From Viscum album (Eukaryota; Streptophyta; Magnoliopsida; Santalales; Viscaceae), in assembly GCA_963277665.1 (NCBI GenBank), contig OY728159.1, positions 1,019,669,343 to 1,019,733,342 on the forward strand: a stretch of 64,000 nucleotides of DNA. Direction: 5' to 3'. Below the pieces are notes generated by a model. It saw only the letters and a list, made by a program, of their open reading frames with translations. It searched no databases and was not told the DNA's origin. Positions 12,433 through 25,593 of the stretch are shown piece by piece; position 1 is the first letter of the stretch; every line of letters starts with the position of its first letter. The position numbers and the translations under genes are program-made.

Positions 12433-13799
12433 CTAATGTTCATGCATTTCTTTAGGATCCTTTGTCTCGACTGAAATATCTTTGTTTGATTCTTCATCAT
12501 TCCATTTCCACGCTTCTTCCTCACAAAAGACCACATCTCTACTCACCACTAATTTATTCTTTAGTGGATTGTAAAACTTGTATGCTTTAGAAGCTTCAAA
12601 ATGGCCGATGAAGGTGCACTTTTTACCACGATCATCAAGTTTCCTTCTTCTTACTTTTGTAAATTGAGTGTAGTCGACACACCCGAAGATTCTTAGGTGC
12701 GGCACGCTCGGTATGTAGCCTCTCCATGCCTCTTGTGGTGTAAAGTTTCTAACACTCTTCATTGGACACCGACTGAGCAAGTAGGTAGTACATGCCACTA
12801 CCTCTACCCAGAAACTCTTTGGCATCCATTTCTCCTTCAGCATGGTCCTCGTTAAGTTGAGGATAGTGCAGTTCTTCTTTTCTGCAATGGCATTATTTTG
12901 TGGCATATAGGAAGCAGTTTATTACTATTTGATGCCATATTCCCTACAGAAATCTTGAAATGCATTTGAGGTGTATTCTCCACCTCTATCAAATCTGACT
13001 ACTTTGATTCTGGGGACACATTCACTTTCAACACGAGCTTTGAAAGTTTTAAAGACAGTTAAAGAAGATGATTTTTCTTTGATGCAATACACCCACAACT
13101 TTCTGCTGAAATCATCAAAAAAGGTAATAACCTCCAATTGATAGTGTTTCAAGTGGCCCCCATATATCAGTGTGAACCAACTAAAGTGGTTCCATTTCTA
13201 TTTTGGACACTCCACTTGGGAAGGATTTCCTTTGTTTCTTTCCTAGTGTACACACCTCACACACATGATTTGGAGATTCAGTCGTCGGCAAGCCACGCAC
13301 CATGCTTGATGAAGATAAAAGTTTAAGGTTGCTAAAATGGAGATGCCCAAAATGCAGATTCCATCTCCATGAATCATTCTTCATGATCCCAAATAGACAC
13401 TCCCCGACCATGGTTTTGATGTGAAGTGGAAACATGCGATTCTTCGTCATTTGGACTTGAGCAACAAGGCTCCTGTGATCATCCCTTACTGACAAAGAAG
13501 ACTTTTCCATCTGTATAACATACCCCTTCTCAAGGAGTTGTCTGAGACTAATGATATTGTTTTTCATGCTTGGTACGTAATACACACTAGAAATATAATT
13601 CAACTCACCATTCTTTAGATATATTTTGATTTTACCTTTTCCAAGAATGGGAACCTTCGATGAGTCTCCAAAACTCACATCGCCACAAACTTCTTCGGTC
13701 AGTTCCTTGAACATCTCGTTGTTACCACTCATGTGGTTGCTTGCACCCATGTACAGATACCATACATTGGGGCATTCACATGCCTTTTCTTATGCCAGG
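12433..13799 (-). pseudogene. copia B protease and integrase
   Basis: The protease start [13 protein letters not shown] replaces the family's D-(T/S)-G with Y-M-G, so the catalytic Asp is lost. The GAG-pre-integrase region follows, with the HHCC zinc site ([13 protein letters not shown], then VCEVCTLGK). The integrase core retains its acidic residues in HTDIWGP, RFDRGGEY and NAIAEKKN. Stops interrupt near 13181 and between 12925 and 12906. The C-terminal part (LRIFGCVDY, GHFEASKAYKFYNP, VVSRDVVF) is typical of copia integrase. Confidence 0.9.
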
Positions 13800-14700
13800 A
13801 GGAGTGTGGTTCCTTCTTCTTCATGATGAGATGCTTCATCATAGTTGGATCGTTCATCATGATCCACTTTGCTCCAACAATCAGAGGCATAATGGATGAA
13901 TTTATTACACTTGTGGAATTGAAAATTCCTTGCGTTTCCACAACCACACATGAATCAACCTCAACCATGTCCTCTTACATGGAAGCTAGTGAAATTTTGT
14001 TACTTTTGTTGATATCTTGGATGGTATCCACACCATCTGCCTCTTGCATGATAACCACCTCATTGTGCTTGGCTATTATTTGGTTCTTGAAGAGTCAACT
14101 TGGACTCTAGGACATGCTCTATTTTTTAACCTGCATTATTCGGCATTCGCTTCTCATGTACTTGCAATGACCCCAAAAATTATTCAATGGATAATTTTTC
14201 CAAATCTTTTGATTCTTCAATTGCCACAACCACATGCTAAAATTTGTTTGTGAGAGATCAAAGTGCTTTCTCAATAATACGAATGTCCCTCATTTTTTCA
14301 CTATTTCTTTTCAAATTTTTAACAATGAGAATTAGGCGTGAAAAGTAATAAGAGACACTCTCAAAGTCTTTCATGTGCACCACTTTGAACTCCGCTCTTA
14401 GAGTTTGAAGACGAACATGCATCACTCGATCAACACCTTTGAAGATGGTGTCAAGTGTATCCCAAACTTGCTTTCTCGATGTTGCTTCGACAATATTTTC
14501 GAACGTCGATTCATCCAACACTTGATAGAGGAGGAACAACACCTTATTGTCTTTCTTCCTTTGATTTTTGACGGTCTTATTTTATTCATTACTGAAGGAA
14601 TCTTCTTCCTCCATAGTGGGTATGATATAACCTTCAGTGATGATCTCCCATAATTCTTGCGACCCAAAAAATGCCTTCATTTGAATGCACCACCTTTCGT
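13800..14700 (-). pseudogene. copia B gag
   Basis: The minus strand encodes a copia gag domain of the UBN2 type: VWDTLDTIFKG, LQTLRAEFKVVHMKDFESV, YFSRLILIVKNLK. A linker with several stops follows, then a single zinc knuckle read as FHKCNKFIHYASDC, in which the first cysteine of CX2CX4HX4C is replaced by Phe. At least one frame change separates the capsid part (14542-14258) from the knuckle (about 13920-13870). Gag would form the particle shell and bind RNA; this copy cannot. Confidence 0.85.
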
Positions 14701-14782
14701 AGTTGTCCTTAGATAGCTTCGAAACATGTGGCTGGATTGCGGTGGCCATCTTCAAAAATTGGAGGATGATTTGGTACTAGAC

Positions 14783-14793
14783 CTTTGATACCA
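14783..14793 (-). other. Primer binding site of copia B
   Basis: TGGTATCAAAG on the minus strand, three bases past the 5' LTR end, matching the initiator tRNA-Met class of primer sites. Confidence 0.85.
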
Positions 14794-14796
14794 ATT

Positions 14797-15110
14797 TGTT
14801 GGATATACAAGCCGGGAAAAATAGAGGAATAAAAATGGGACAATAAACACCACAAGGCTTTCAAGATTTTTTTATTGCACATACTAACTTCAAAGAATTA
14901 CATCTGAACCATATTTATAGGATATTAAAATTACATCACAATAGACACCACATAGCATTTAAAGGAGGAACAAAAAAAAAGCAATTAAACGATTGCATTG
15001 AAATTAAATAAATGCATGGATAAATAAAGAGACACATAAGAAATAGGCACTGCATGGGGAAGACCCGGAACCCCACAGATAGAATATATATCGGTTTGCA
15101 ATTTCTAACA
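14797..15110 (-). repeat. 5' LTR of copia B
   Basis: A 314-bp LTR starting TGTTAGAAATTGC at 15110 and ending in CAACA at 14797. It shares with the 3' LTR the TATA-like CCTATAAATATGG context near 14916-14928. The short length is typical of copia LTRs. Confidence 0.9.
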
Positions 15111-15904
15111 TGTTATCCTAATGGGAAAGTGAAATCATGTGGGACAAAATAGGTTTTCTTGGTAGTTGAAGATCATGAAAATAGTGAGGCTGAACCATTA
15201 TGGTTTGGCGATGTAATACATGATCTTGGTGTTGGGGACATCATCCCAGTGACTAAGCTTCACACAAACAATATTTTGGCCAAGGGTGTTGAAGAGGTGG
15301 TAGCTGAAGGATCAGTGGTTCAGGAGCTTCTCCTTCATTTAAATGAAGAGATGTTAGTGGACTCTTTCCAGATCAACATATCTAAGGAGGATGCCCAATG
15401 AATGTTTTAAAGACCACTGTAGGTTGATCTGAATGAAGAAAAGTTATCCTAGATTGACAAACAAAATAGAATCTCGATAAACAGATTCAACGAAGGGAAG
15501 ACAAGCTTGGAAGAACACGTACTGGAATGGGAACAAATGTCCTTTCATTTTTAGGAGTTTATCAAGGACAATCAAGCCTTGGAGGTAACTTCCATCCAGT
15601 GGAATTTATATAGGATTAGTCACTCCAATTCCTTTAATTTCATTGGTAATGAATGGGCTTACCCCCTATGAGGTTTGATGCTCTTTTGGTTTCATGTACT
15701 TGGTTTCCCACTTCTCCTTAAAAGTTCTTTCTTAAAATAATAAAAATTAAAATTTGGAGTTATAGGAACTAACAAGATAAATCTATATATACCTTAGATC
15801 AATTCGTCAAGAATGTAGAATGGTGGCAGTGATGATAACAACACCAGAGTTCTCATTCCATGAAATCTTAAGGGGCGAGTGGTAGAAGGGTTCATTTGTG
15901 ACAA
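15111..15904. other. Unassigned stretch beside copia C
   Basis: A plus-strand frame at 15159-15401 (about 80 codons, acidic: VVEDHENSEAEPLWFGDVIH and onward) is open but not recognised. It might derive from an integrase-RT linker of copia C or from another repeat. Nothing identifiable was seen in 15402-15904. Confidence 0.35.
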
Positions 15905-16264
15905 AAATGGGAGGTTGTTATGGCTATTTCAAGAGAAGTATATTTAACTTATTCTGAAATGTTTCAACATGGACAAAGACAAATGAGTGAGAATTCCACT
16001 TCCATTCTATCTTTTGAGTAGGAGTTTATGTCTATCGTCCATGGAAGATATCAAGGAAATAGAGATAATACCATACTCCATAGTAGTTGGAAGTCTGATG
16101 TACACTATAGTGAGTATGAGACTAGAGATTTCCCATGCAGTGGCAGTCGTGAGTCACTTTCTCTCCAATCCTGGGAAGTAACACCATGATGTAGTCAACT
16201 GGATTCTGAGGTATCTTAAGGGAACATCAAAGGTATGTTTGTACTACGGGGGAACTGACTCTAT
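15905..16264 (+). pseudogene. copia C reverse transcriptase C-terminus / RNase H start (left piece)
   Basis: The plus strand reads FNMDKDK, then a stop, then a diverged linker, EIIPYSIVVGSLMYTIVSMR, LEISHAVAVVSHFLSNPGK, stop, and WILRYLKGTSKVCLYYGGTDS. These are the end of copia RT and the start of its RNase H domain. The frame stops at 16264, where element D was inserted, and resumes at 25594. Stops are present before the insertion point. The element's 5' part was not found. Confidence 0.88.
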
Positions 16265-19200
16265 CAGGAACCAACCCAGGTCGACCCTGAATCGGTCACC
16301 CAAGCCGATCCACGACAATGCCTGAGAGGCGTTCCCGATCCTCTCGGGCTGGTGACGTGCGCCTGGGCATCAATAGAGTGACCGTGGGAACAATTTCACC
16401 CAATATAAATAAATAAAAGTAGAGGAAATAATAAAGAGAAACTCATAATAAATAAACCAAATAAAATGACTAAACAAGAACTAAAGAAATTAAAACTAAC
16501 TGAATGGGACAACCACTATCTCCGTGTGACCTCACGGGTCACTCTCCAACTCATGACTGAATTTCACCCAAGGAGAACGCACCAAAGTTAGAACCTGCAC
16601 AAGGACTAAAATAGAAAAGAACTATAGGTGTGAGTGTTAAAACTCAGTAGGCTAGACCGATATACTATTTCTCAATGCACCAACTTTAAAATTAAATAAA
16701 CTGTAGTTTCAAGTTTGAACTACAATCTATAAAAGTAAGTTTTTCTATATATTTTACCCAAAAGAAAAGTACAACATGTTTCCCCTTTTTATTTCCAAAA
16801 CCAAGATCCTACCATAAGTGAGACATTAGCATTTTCAAAGGGATAGTGGTGTCAATGTTTCAATCTTCACAAAGGATAAAAAAAATTCTTAAATATTTTT
16901 TTCCAAAAACCTTATTGAAATCAACACACCACATTCCTATAAAAACACCGCATAAGAAGGTACCATAATAATCACGCAACAGGGGAAACACAATTAATCA
17001 TACAATAATTTTTAACATCACTGCATGTGACTAAAGCAAACCGACATAGGTGAACCTGGAAGATTGAGAATAATCCATACGACACTAATACCTGCGACCC
17101 CATCTACAGTAGCATGCCACATACGATGAAATATGGCACTCCATATTCTCAACCACCCTTTCTCTAAACAGGCTAAGGGAAAATCTCATAGCAATGAACT
17201 GAAACATATCTGCCTACTATGGGCCACTGGTCAGTACCATAACCTACAAGTGCGGTACTTGTCTCAAACAATTCTCTCATTTTGTCAGGTTCTAATGTCT
17301 TAGGTATTAAAAAGGGGTGAGTCAATCGATGCCAGCCGAGCATCAAATCACATATATATAATACTAATGCACAACATTTCTCACCCCGAGTCTCCTCTAG
17401 GACCCTTCTCATGCCTTAAAATTAAACAATTATAATGATTTCCAACCAAAGAACTCTGACAATGGATCTCGAGAATCCCCAAACAAGGATGTCCCACCTA
17501 TTGCATACAAATGAGGCATGAGAAACATCCAACGAGGGTTTTTATAATAAACCCTTCTCACCAATTCCACAAAATGGTAAAACGGGCCCTTAAAAATTCA
17601 CAAAAAAAACCCTTATCTCAAAATGAAAACAATTTTCAAAAGTGGTGTCAAACACACTGTTCTCACTCAAAAACATTTATAAACATTATTCAAAACATTT
17701 CCTTCACTCATTCAAAACAAAACCACTTTACATTAACATGAAAACCACTCCACCATTCAAAATTTCATGTCAATCGATTCAATATCCACAACTACTCTTA
17801 ATTTAAAATCATTTAGAACACTATTCACAACCCCACATTTACCAACACACACATGCACCTTTTACAAAGTGGTAAAAACACACCAAAACACATTAAAAAC
17901 CAAAACTAATTCCTTTATAAATCCCCAAGCAATTCAAAAACCATATATGGAACCCCAAAAAGTTATTTTTCATTATGGCGCCACATTTATAAATCCAAGG
18001 TAAAAAAATTCAAATCACATTCAACCTATAAAAGCCAACCAAAAATTTTATATCTATAGAAGAACAAGACATGAATTTTTTTTACCAAATCAATTTCTAT
18101 TTTATACAAAACAAAGTATAAACACCCAATATTCACAACTCAACAAAACACACCATTTCAAACGATTCAAAAAAAACCATCAAATATTTTCATTACACCC
18201 TAAAATGAAACATTTCTTACAAAAATGCCAACCAGACTACATATCAGCAGCACATGAAATATTTACTAAAACAGTTTCTAATTATGACTCAACCAAGTGA
18301 AAACAAATTTTCATGCAATGAACCTATTCAAATTGGTAAACCTGTTTCTAAGCATCACTAACCAGGTGAAAAACTAATGAAATGTTTAATTAAACAAATG
18401 GTGTACGCAAACATAACAAAACGACAACATTTTTCACAAAATAAGAATTGAACTATCAATTTTCATACCAAATAATTTAGCAACAAGTTTTACAATGATA
18501 ATTAGCACAAATATAGGATGAAAACAGTATGAAACATGTGAACTTAAATTATAAAGGCAAGCACATTGAGAAACCTACCACAGAACCAAGTCGCGACACC
18601 AATGCAAACTCGAAACTACTCTGTGAGGGTTTCAAAAATCACAAACCTACCAAAATAATCTTTACTGAATAAAAACCTTAACTAAAATGAAAGTAAAAAC
18701 ACACCCCAAGGGAGGTGGTTATACCGGATGGCTGTGCACGCTAGAAGGAGGGCCTGCGACCGGAAGCGGGCCGCCGGAGAGGGTCGCCGTAGGTGCACAT
18801 GGGTGCTGGTCGGTAGAGGGGTCAGCCAAGGGGGTAGGTTCGCAAAATCGGAGGGGTGCCGACATGGTGCCTGTTGGTACAGATGATGTCGGCAGGGTGT
18901 GTTCCGGCAGGGCCGATGCCGTCAAAGAGGAGGGCCGTGTGGGAGGCCATTCGGGAGGCGGAGGAGGCTGGTCGGGAGGCACAGTGGTAGGTTGCCGCAC
19001 TGGGAGGCGGATGGAAGGCGGGTGGCGTGGTGCATGATAGGGTGGCGGCCGGGAGGCTGGCGGCCACGATGGGAGGATGGAGGTTGGCAGTGATTGGCCT
19101 GCTCGCCTGCAGTAGGGGGGGGGGGGGGCGCCAGGTACACAGGATCATGCCGCACACAATGGGAGGTGGGGGTCAACTAGGGTTTGCAATTTTTTTCTTT

Positions 19201-19587
19201 TAAAAAACACTCTAAAAACAAAATAAATTAAAATATAACCAAAATTAGTAATAATAATAATAATAATAAATTTATTCATATCATCTTAATAATAATAAAA
19301 TTCTTAACGACAATAAAAATTTTAAATGATGCAATATTTATCATTTTTTTCAATTGCAAAAAATACCCGTTTTAATTTTTCGGAGACGAACTAGCCAAAC
19401 AGTTGTTTGTGCGAAGCCACGCGGTATAGTGCCCCGCCCATACGCCCGACGCCATTGACTCAAAAGGCACACATTTTAACCTAAGCTCAAAAATTTCATC
19501 CAGGACTCAACCTGAACCCCCACAAACAATTATTTAAGGCCAAATAAATAATAAAAATGAAATAATCACATAGGAAAGGGTTTGACA
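16262..19587 (-). repeat. 3' LTR of element D
   Basis: About 3.3 kb, starting TGTCAAACCC at 19587. The inner flank reads GGTGGGGAGAAT on the minus strand (19588-19599), the polypurine tract. A GC-rich block lies at 18680-19170 with a run of 14 G at 19115-19128. A TATATATA string sits at about 17349-17360. It matches 22222-25593 along its length. Confidence 0.85.
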
Positions 19588-19599
19588 ATTCTCCCCACC

Positions 19600-20540
19600 A
19601 TAATGCTTTCTACCCCCAGAAATCCACAACACTATCCGGAAAATCAATCAACACATAAGGATTCAACATAAACACGATCCAACCTTTTAATCTGAGGACA
19701 TTTCATCGACCACTAATGAGACTCAACCTCATTGCCCGAAATAGATCACCAGCAGAAGGGAGGCCTGAGTGAACTCCCCACCATAAGAATTCAACTAGCA
19801 TTTGATAACGACTTAATAGAAAACTGGGTCTCCCTGCCATGAGAACCAACCTAAAAGCATCCAAATGGAAATCCAACTTGAACCCAAACTAGGCCTTACC
19901 CTAGCTAAAAGGACTACAACATGGAAATTTAAACCGTCAACTCCATTTTTACCTAAGGATGAATAAAAACCAAGACCTCACCCGATTCACATGTGTGGCC
20001 CACACAAGGACATTGACTGAAAACTCTCATCCAAAAGGCACAATTACTGACTTTGCGTGAGGGATAAGTCCATCATGATCTTTAAAGACATATGACATTT
20101 ACAATGATGGAGAAACCACAACAGAAACACTAAAACTATCACACTACAATGATAGAGGAAAAACCTTAACCAAACTCCTTAACCCCCCCCTCGGGGTTCC
20201 TGACTATGCATCAGATTCACTCCCATGCCTTTTTGATAGAGCTATTCTGGACGAAGCATCTCCTGCCTGGAAATCAATTTCTGATAATCCTAATAAAAAA
20301 CATGCTTATTTTGATTTGAAAAATGAAAGGACATAATTTTGAAATAAAAAAAATGCTGGCATTGAAAAATGGAATTCATAAAAAGACCCACAACATTCCC
20401 ATACTTTTTAAAACCCAAAACACTATCAGTAAAACTTCCACGATAAGATATCCCTTACAATAGAAGGAAACATACACAATAAACATTAAACAAAAACCCA
20501 ACAAAACATCACTTCTTAGAACTTCCTCCGTGATGCTTTC
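19600..20540. other. Non-coding interior of element D
   Basis: This is where pol would lie in an autonomous gypsy element. I see no protease, RT, RNase H or integrase motif on either strand, only short frames. The missing pol appears to be the element's normal state rather than a visible deletion junction, although a deletion cannot be excluded. Confidence 0.55.
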
Positions 20541-21300
20541 TAGAAACGCCCTAACAAAATTGTTGCAAGTGACCCAAGCATCCACAATCATGACAGGGCT
20601 TCAGAGAATTTGTTTGTACACAAAGACCTTTTATGACCCAACTTTCCATACTGATAACACACGAGGATATCTCGCACCGAAGAGGTTGATGAAAGATCCC
20701 AATGGTTTTTGATTCCATGAATTTATCCATCAACCATAAATTGCTTCCTCATCTCATTTCTAGAATCCTCACCACTGCTCCTAGGAATTGAAGGAGGGAG
20801 GACTAATTCGTGCACTCCCATCGTCATAGCTTCAACATGAAAAGCTTTTCTCAACCCATCGACAAATGAAGTTAGGTTGGACGATGACACCAACGATTGC
20901 AGATCGGGATGGAGACCCACCTCGAAATGCTGAGCCTTCATGGTGTTATCTATGGAATACCATGAGTCATAAGGGACAAGATCCACAAAGCACCAGAAAT
21001 ACTCCAACACTGATCTATCACCCTATTGCAAACAACACATCTCCATCCCCTTTCTCACCCTTTCTTTCTCAGAGAAATACCAACGAATGAACAAAGCCTT
21101 GAAAAACTCCCATGTAAGGTCATGACGGGGCTTGTTCTGAGACACTAACTTCCACCACATCCACGGTGAACCTTCATGCATGAAGGATTCAAACTTGACC
21201 TTCAATGACTTGAGAAACACAATGAGGTTAAAGTCCCTTTGGATATTTTTCATCCACTCCACCACTATGGAAGGGTCTTATTGACCATAAAAGAGAGGTG
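20540..21300 (-). pseudogene. Element D gag
   Basis: The minus strand reads PPLFYGQ, stop, DPSIVVEWMKNIQRDF, then KSLKVKFESFMHEGSPWMWW and LTWEFFKALFIRWYFSEKER. A second stop follows, then a capsid C-terminal part (about 21010-20723). This is the layout of gypsy gag. Two zinc knuckles come last, in different frames: CYQYGKLGHKRSLC (second Cys lost) near 20650-20610, and CHDCGCLGHLQQFC near 20595-20555. A frameshift lies between them. No protease or RT follows in 20540-19600. Confidence 0.8.
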
Positions 21301-22208
21301 GATATAGCTTCTGAAACTCAAGATTAAAATCCTTAGGTTGATCAACCACACTACGATCACCCATCGAAGCTTCACGGGGAAAAAGTAAAGAATCCATTCA
21401 AGGCCAATGCAATAAATAAAATCCTCAAGATCAAATGCTGCATAGGTGACAAACTCTAAACACAAGAAAAAAAGATATAATAACATAATAACTTCTTATT
21501 TGGAAAAACATATTTAATTTAAAACATGTTTGGGGGTTAAATGCTCGCTATTGGTATTATTTAGAGTCTCACTCACATGCATGTTTCTGTGCCACCCCAG
21601 GCATCCATCCGCCATACCAGACATCCATTAATATTCCAACATACCAATATGCATGTGAGCACCCATATGAACACCAAGGCCAAAACAAATCAACTTTGTT
21701 TTCCAAAAACAAATCATTCATCCCATTTCTTTTAAAACAATCCACAAATTAAACATGTCATTTCAAACAACCATTATTTTTCAATATAAATATTTCTAAT
21801 TCAAAAAACTTTTAGAAGTCAGAGGAGACCTAAAACATCTCAAAAAGGGAACTAGTGTCAGGGGGTAACATGACCATTTGGTTGGCAGCCATATGTCAAA
21901 TATTCCCCCGACATAGAGAGCCTTCTAGGACCATGCCCCCAGCTTCACATAGATTTCCAAGCCATGCGGGCTCACAAGGACTATTATCCCAACTCCCCTT
22001 TTTATATCCCAATCACAAAACATTCCCTAAAGAACTAGAAAACTTTAAAAAATTGGACATCCCATGGAAACCTGAGGATCATAATGATCAAGAGTTTGCA
22101 ATGCTCTTCTCTCACCTATCCCTTGAGTCTCAACAATCCTACTCCATCCACCTAGAAATCCAAAAAAAAGGGCACTCTGAAAAGAGAGGTTCATTAAGAT
22201 TCAAACAC

Positions 22209-22219
22209 CTATGATACCA
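22209..22219 (-). other. Primer binding site of element D
   Basis: The minus strand reads TGGTATCATAG directly after the LTR. It is one mismatch from the tRNA-Met primer site used by elements A and B. Confidence 0.75.
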
Positions 22220-22221
22220 TT

Positions 22222-25200
22222 TTTTCACGAACCAACTTAGGTCGACCCTGAATCGGTCACCCGAAATGATCCACGACAAGGCATGAGAGGCGTTCCCGAT
22301 CCTCTCAGGCTAGCAACAAGCACCTCGGCATCGACAGAGTGATGATCAAAACAATTTATCCCTATATAAATAATTAAAAGCATACGAAATAATAAAGAGC
22401 ATCTCAGAATAAATAAACCAAATAAAATGAAAAAACAATAACAGAAGAAAATAAAACAAACTAAATGGGACAACTACTATCTCTATGTGACCTCACAGGT
22501 CACTCTCCAACTCACGTTCGAACGTCTCCCAAGGTGAACGCCCCCATGTTGGAACCCACACAAGGACTAAAAATAGTAGAGAACTATAGGAATGAGTATT
22601 AAAACTTTATAGGCTAGACCGATATACTATTTCTCAATGCACCAACTTTAAAATTAAAGAAACACCAGTTTCTTGTTTGAACTAGAATCTATAAAAGTAT
22701 GTTTTTCTATATATTTTACCCAAAAGAAAAGTACAACATGTTTCCCCTTTTTTATTTCCTAAACCAAGATCCTACCATAAGTGATAAATTAGAATTTTCA
22801 AGGAGAGAGTGGTGTCAATGTTTCAATATTCCCAAAGGATAAAAAACATTTTCATGAAAACAATTTTACAAAAACCTTATTAAAATCAACACACCACGTT
22901 CCTATAAAAACACTACATAAGAAGGTACCATAGTAATCAACCAACAGGGGAAACAAAAATAATCATACAAGTATTTTTAACATCACTGCAAGTGACTAAA
23001 GAAAACAGACATAGGTGAACCTAGGAGATTGAGAATAATCTAAACGACACTAATACATGTGACCCCATCTATAGTAGCATTCCAAATACAATGAAATCTA
23101 ATGCTTCATACGCTCAACAATGCTTTATTAGGACATGATGAGGGAAAATACCATATCAATGAACACAAACATATCTAGCTACTACGGGCCACTAGTCAGT
23201 AACATAACCTACCAGTGTAATACTCCTCTTAGACAATTCTCTCAATATTCCAGGTTACAATGAATTAGGTATTAAAAATGGGTGAGTCAATAGATGCCAG
23301 GTGAGCATCAAATCACATATATATAATACTAATGCACAATAGGTCTCACCCCAAGTCTCCCCTAGGACCCTTCCCATGCCTTAAAATAAAAAAATTATAA
23401 TGAGTTCCAATAGAAAACCCTAACAATGGATCCTAAGAATCCACTAACAAGGACCTCCCACCCATTGCATACAAATGAATCATGAGAAACATCCAACAAG
23501 GGTTTTCAGAATAAACCCTTTTCACCAATTTTATAAAATAGCCAAACCAGCCATGAAATATTCACAAAAAAACCCTTATCTCAAAATCCAAACACTTTTC
23601 AAAAGTGGTGTCAAACACACCTTTCTCACTCAAAAACATTTATAAACATTCTTCAAAACATTTCCTTTGAACATTAAAAACAAAACCAATTTACATGAAC
23701 ATGAAAATTGGGCCGCCATTCAACATTTCACATCAGCCGGTTTAAAATCCACAACAACTCATTTTAATTTAAAATCATTTAGAACACTATTCAAAAAACC
23801 AATATTTACCAACACACACATGAACCTTTTACAAAGGGGTCAAAACACACCAAAACACCTTGAAAATAGAAACCCATTCCTTTATAAATCCAAAACCAAT
23901 TTAGAAACCGTATAAGGAACCCAAAAAAATTATTTCACATGATGCCGCAACATTTATAAATACAAGGCATCCATTATATTTAAATCACATTTAACCCATA
24001 AAAGCCCATCGGGTATTTTATATATATAAAAGAAAAAGACACAATACATGAATTTTTTTACCAAATCAATTTATATGTAATACAAAACAATTTATAAAAA
24101 CACATTATTCATAACTCAAAAAAACACACCATCTTAAAAAATTCACAAAAATCCCATAAATTTTTTTATTATGCCCTGAAATGAAACATTTCTTACAAAA
24201 ATGACAACATGAAAACTTATCAGCAGCACATGAAATATTTACTAAAACAGTTTCTAATTAAGACTCAACAAGGTGAAAACACTAATTTCATGCAACAAAC
24301 ATATTTAAATTGGTAAACTAGGTTCTAAGCATCACAAATCAGGTGTGAAAATAATGAAACATTTAATTAAACAAATGGTGTACGCAAACATTACAAAATG
24401 ATAGTATTTTTCACATAACAAGAATTGAACGACCAATTTGCATACCAAATAAATTAGAAACAAGTTGCACAATAATAATTAGCACAAATTTAGGATGAAA
24501 AAAACAAGAATCAAGTGAACATAAATTATAAAGGCAAGGGAATTGAGAAACATACCTCAGAACCAAGACGCGATGCCAATGCAAACTTAAAACGCCTCTC
24601 CAAGGATTTCAAAAATCTTAAACCTACAAAAATAAACCTTAATGAATAAAACCCTTCACAAAAATGAAGGTAGAAAAACATCCCAAGGGAGGAGGGTATA
24701 CCAAAGGTTGCAACCAGAGGCTGACCATCAGGGAGGGTCTCCGAAGGCGTGCAAGGGTGCTGGTCAGCATAGGGGTCAGCCAAGGGGGGTAGGGTTGCAT
24801 GACCGGAGGGTCACTGACAGGGCACGTGCTGGCCAGGACTATGTTGGCTAGGTTTGTGCCAGCAGGGGTGGTGACGTCAAGGAAGAGGGTTGTGTGGGAG
24901 GCCGATCGGGAGGTGGAGGTGGCTAGCCGGGAGGCGCGGTGGTAGGATACCGTGACGGTAGGTTGCCGAGAGACCAGTCATGAAGCGCGCGACAGAGAGG
25001 TAGCTGGGAGGCTAGCGGTGGGTGTCCGTGATGGGAGGGTGGAGGCCGACAGTGGCGGGCCTGCTCGTGTGCAACATGGGGGCACCGGGTGCGCCGGGTT
25101 GCGCTGCACACAAGAGAAGGTGGGGGCTAACTAGGGTTTGCATTTTTTTCTTTTAAAAAAACTCCCAAAAAATAAAAATAATTAATATATAACCAAAATT

Positions 25201-25593
25201 AATAATAATAATAATAATCATAATAATCATAATCATAATAATAATAAACATAATGATAAAATAAAAACAATAAAAGTATTTATATCATTTTAATAATAAT
25301 AAAATTCTAAGCGACAATAAAAATTTTAAACGACGCAATAGTTAACATTTATTTTTAATCACAAAAATTACCCGTTTTAATTTTTCAGAGATGAACTGGC
25401 CACACAGTTGTTTGTGAGAAGTTGCACGGTATCACACACTACCCGTGCACCCAAAGACGTCGACTCAAAAGGTGCACTTTTTAACCTATGATAAAAATTT
25501 TTGTCCGGGACACAACCCGAACCCCCACAAAAAAATTATTTAAGGCTAAAGAGAAAATAAAAATAAAATAATCACATAGGTCGGTGTGTGACA
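22222..25593 (-). repeat. 5' LTR of element D
   Basis: It starts TGTCACACACC at 25593 and ends near 22222, next to the PBS. Shared landmarks with the other LTR include the CCTGAATCGGTCACCC and GGCGTTCCCGATCCTCTC blocks at its low-coordinate end and the GC-rich block at 24660-25130. The exact 3' edge is uncertain by a few bases. Confidence 0.85.

Larger units (their letters stand above)
10350..15110 (-). mobile_element. Ty1/copia LTR retrotransposon B, full length but decayed
   Basis: Two similar LTRs (10350-10666 and 14797-15110, each starting TGTT on the minus strand and ending CA) enclose gag, protease, integrase, RT and RNase H on the minus strand, in the copia order. Flanks are GGTTA at 10345-10349 and TGTTA at 15111-15115, matching at 4 of 5 bases, probably a target-site duplication with one change. 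PBS and polypurine tract are present. Stops and frameshifts occur throughout, so the copy is dead. At about 4.8 kb it is a normal-sized copia element. Confidence 0.93.
16262..25593 (-). mobile_element. Gag-only (TR-GAG-like) LTR retrotransposon D nested in copia C
   Basis: Two long related LTRs (about 16262-19587 and 22222-25593) enclose 2.6 kb that carries only a decayed gag. On the minus strand the order is 5' LTR, PBS (TGGTATCATAG), gag, non-coding stretch, polypurine tract, 3' LTR starting TGTCA. GACTC precedes the left LTR (16257-16261) and follows the right one (25594-25598), a five-base target-site duplication. The two ends of copia C's RNase H join in frame across it. No RT or integrase motif was found, so the element is non-autonomous. 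LTR differences are frequent by eye, so insertion is not recent. Confidence 0.9.

Noticed and set aside
18687..19176. Several overlapping frames in the GC-rich block of element D
   Set aside because: GC-rich sequence has few stops. The frames lie on both strands within an LTR and the matching block at 24660-25130 does not keep them.
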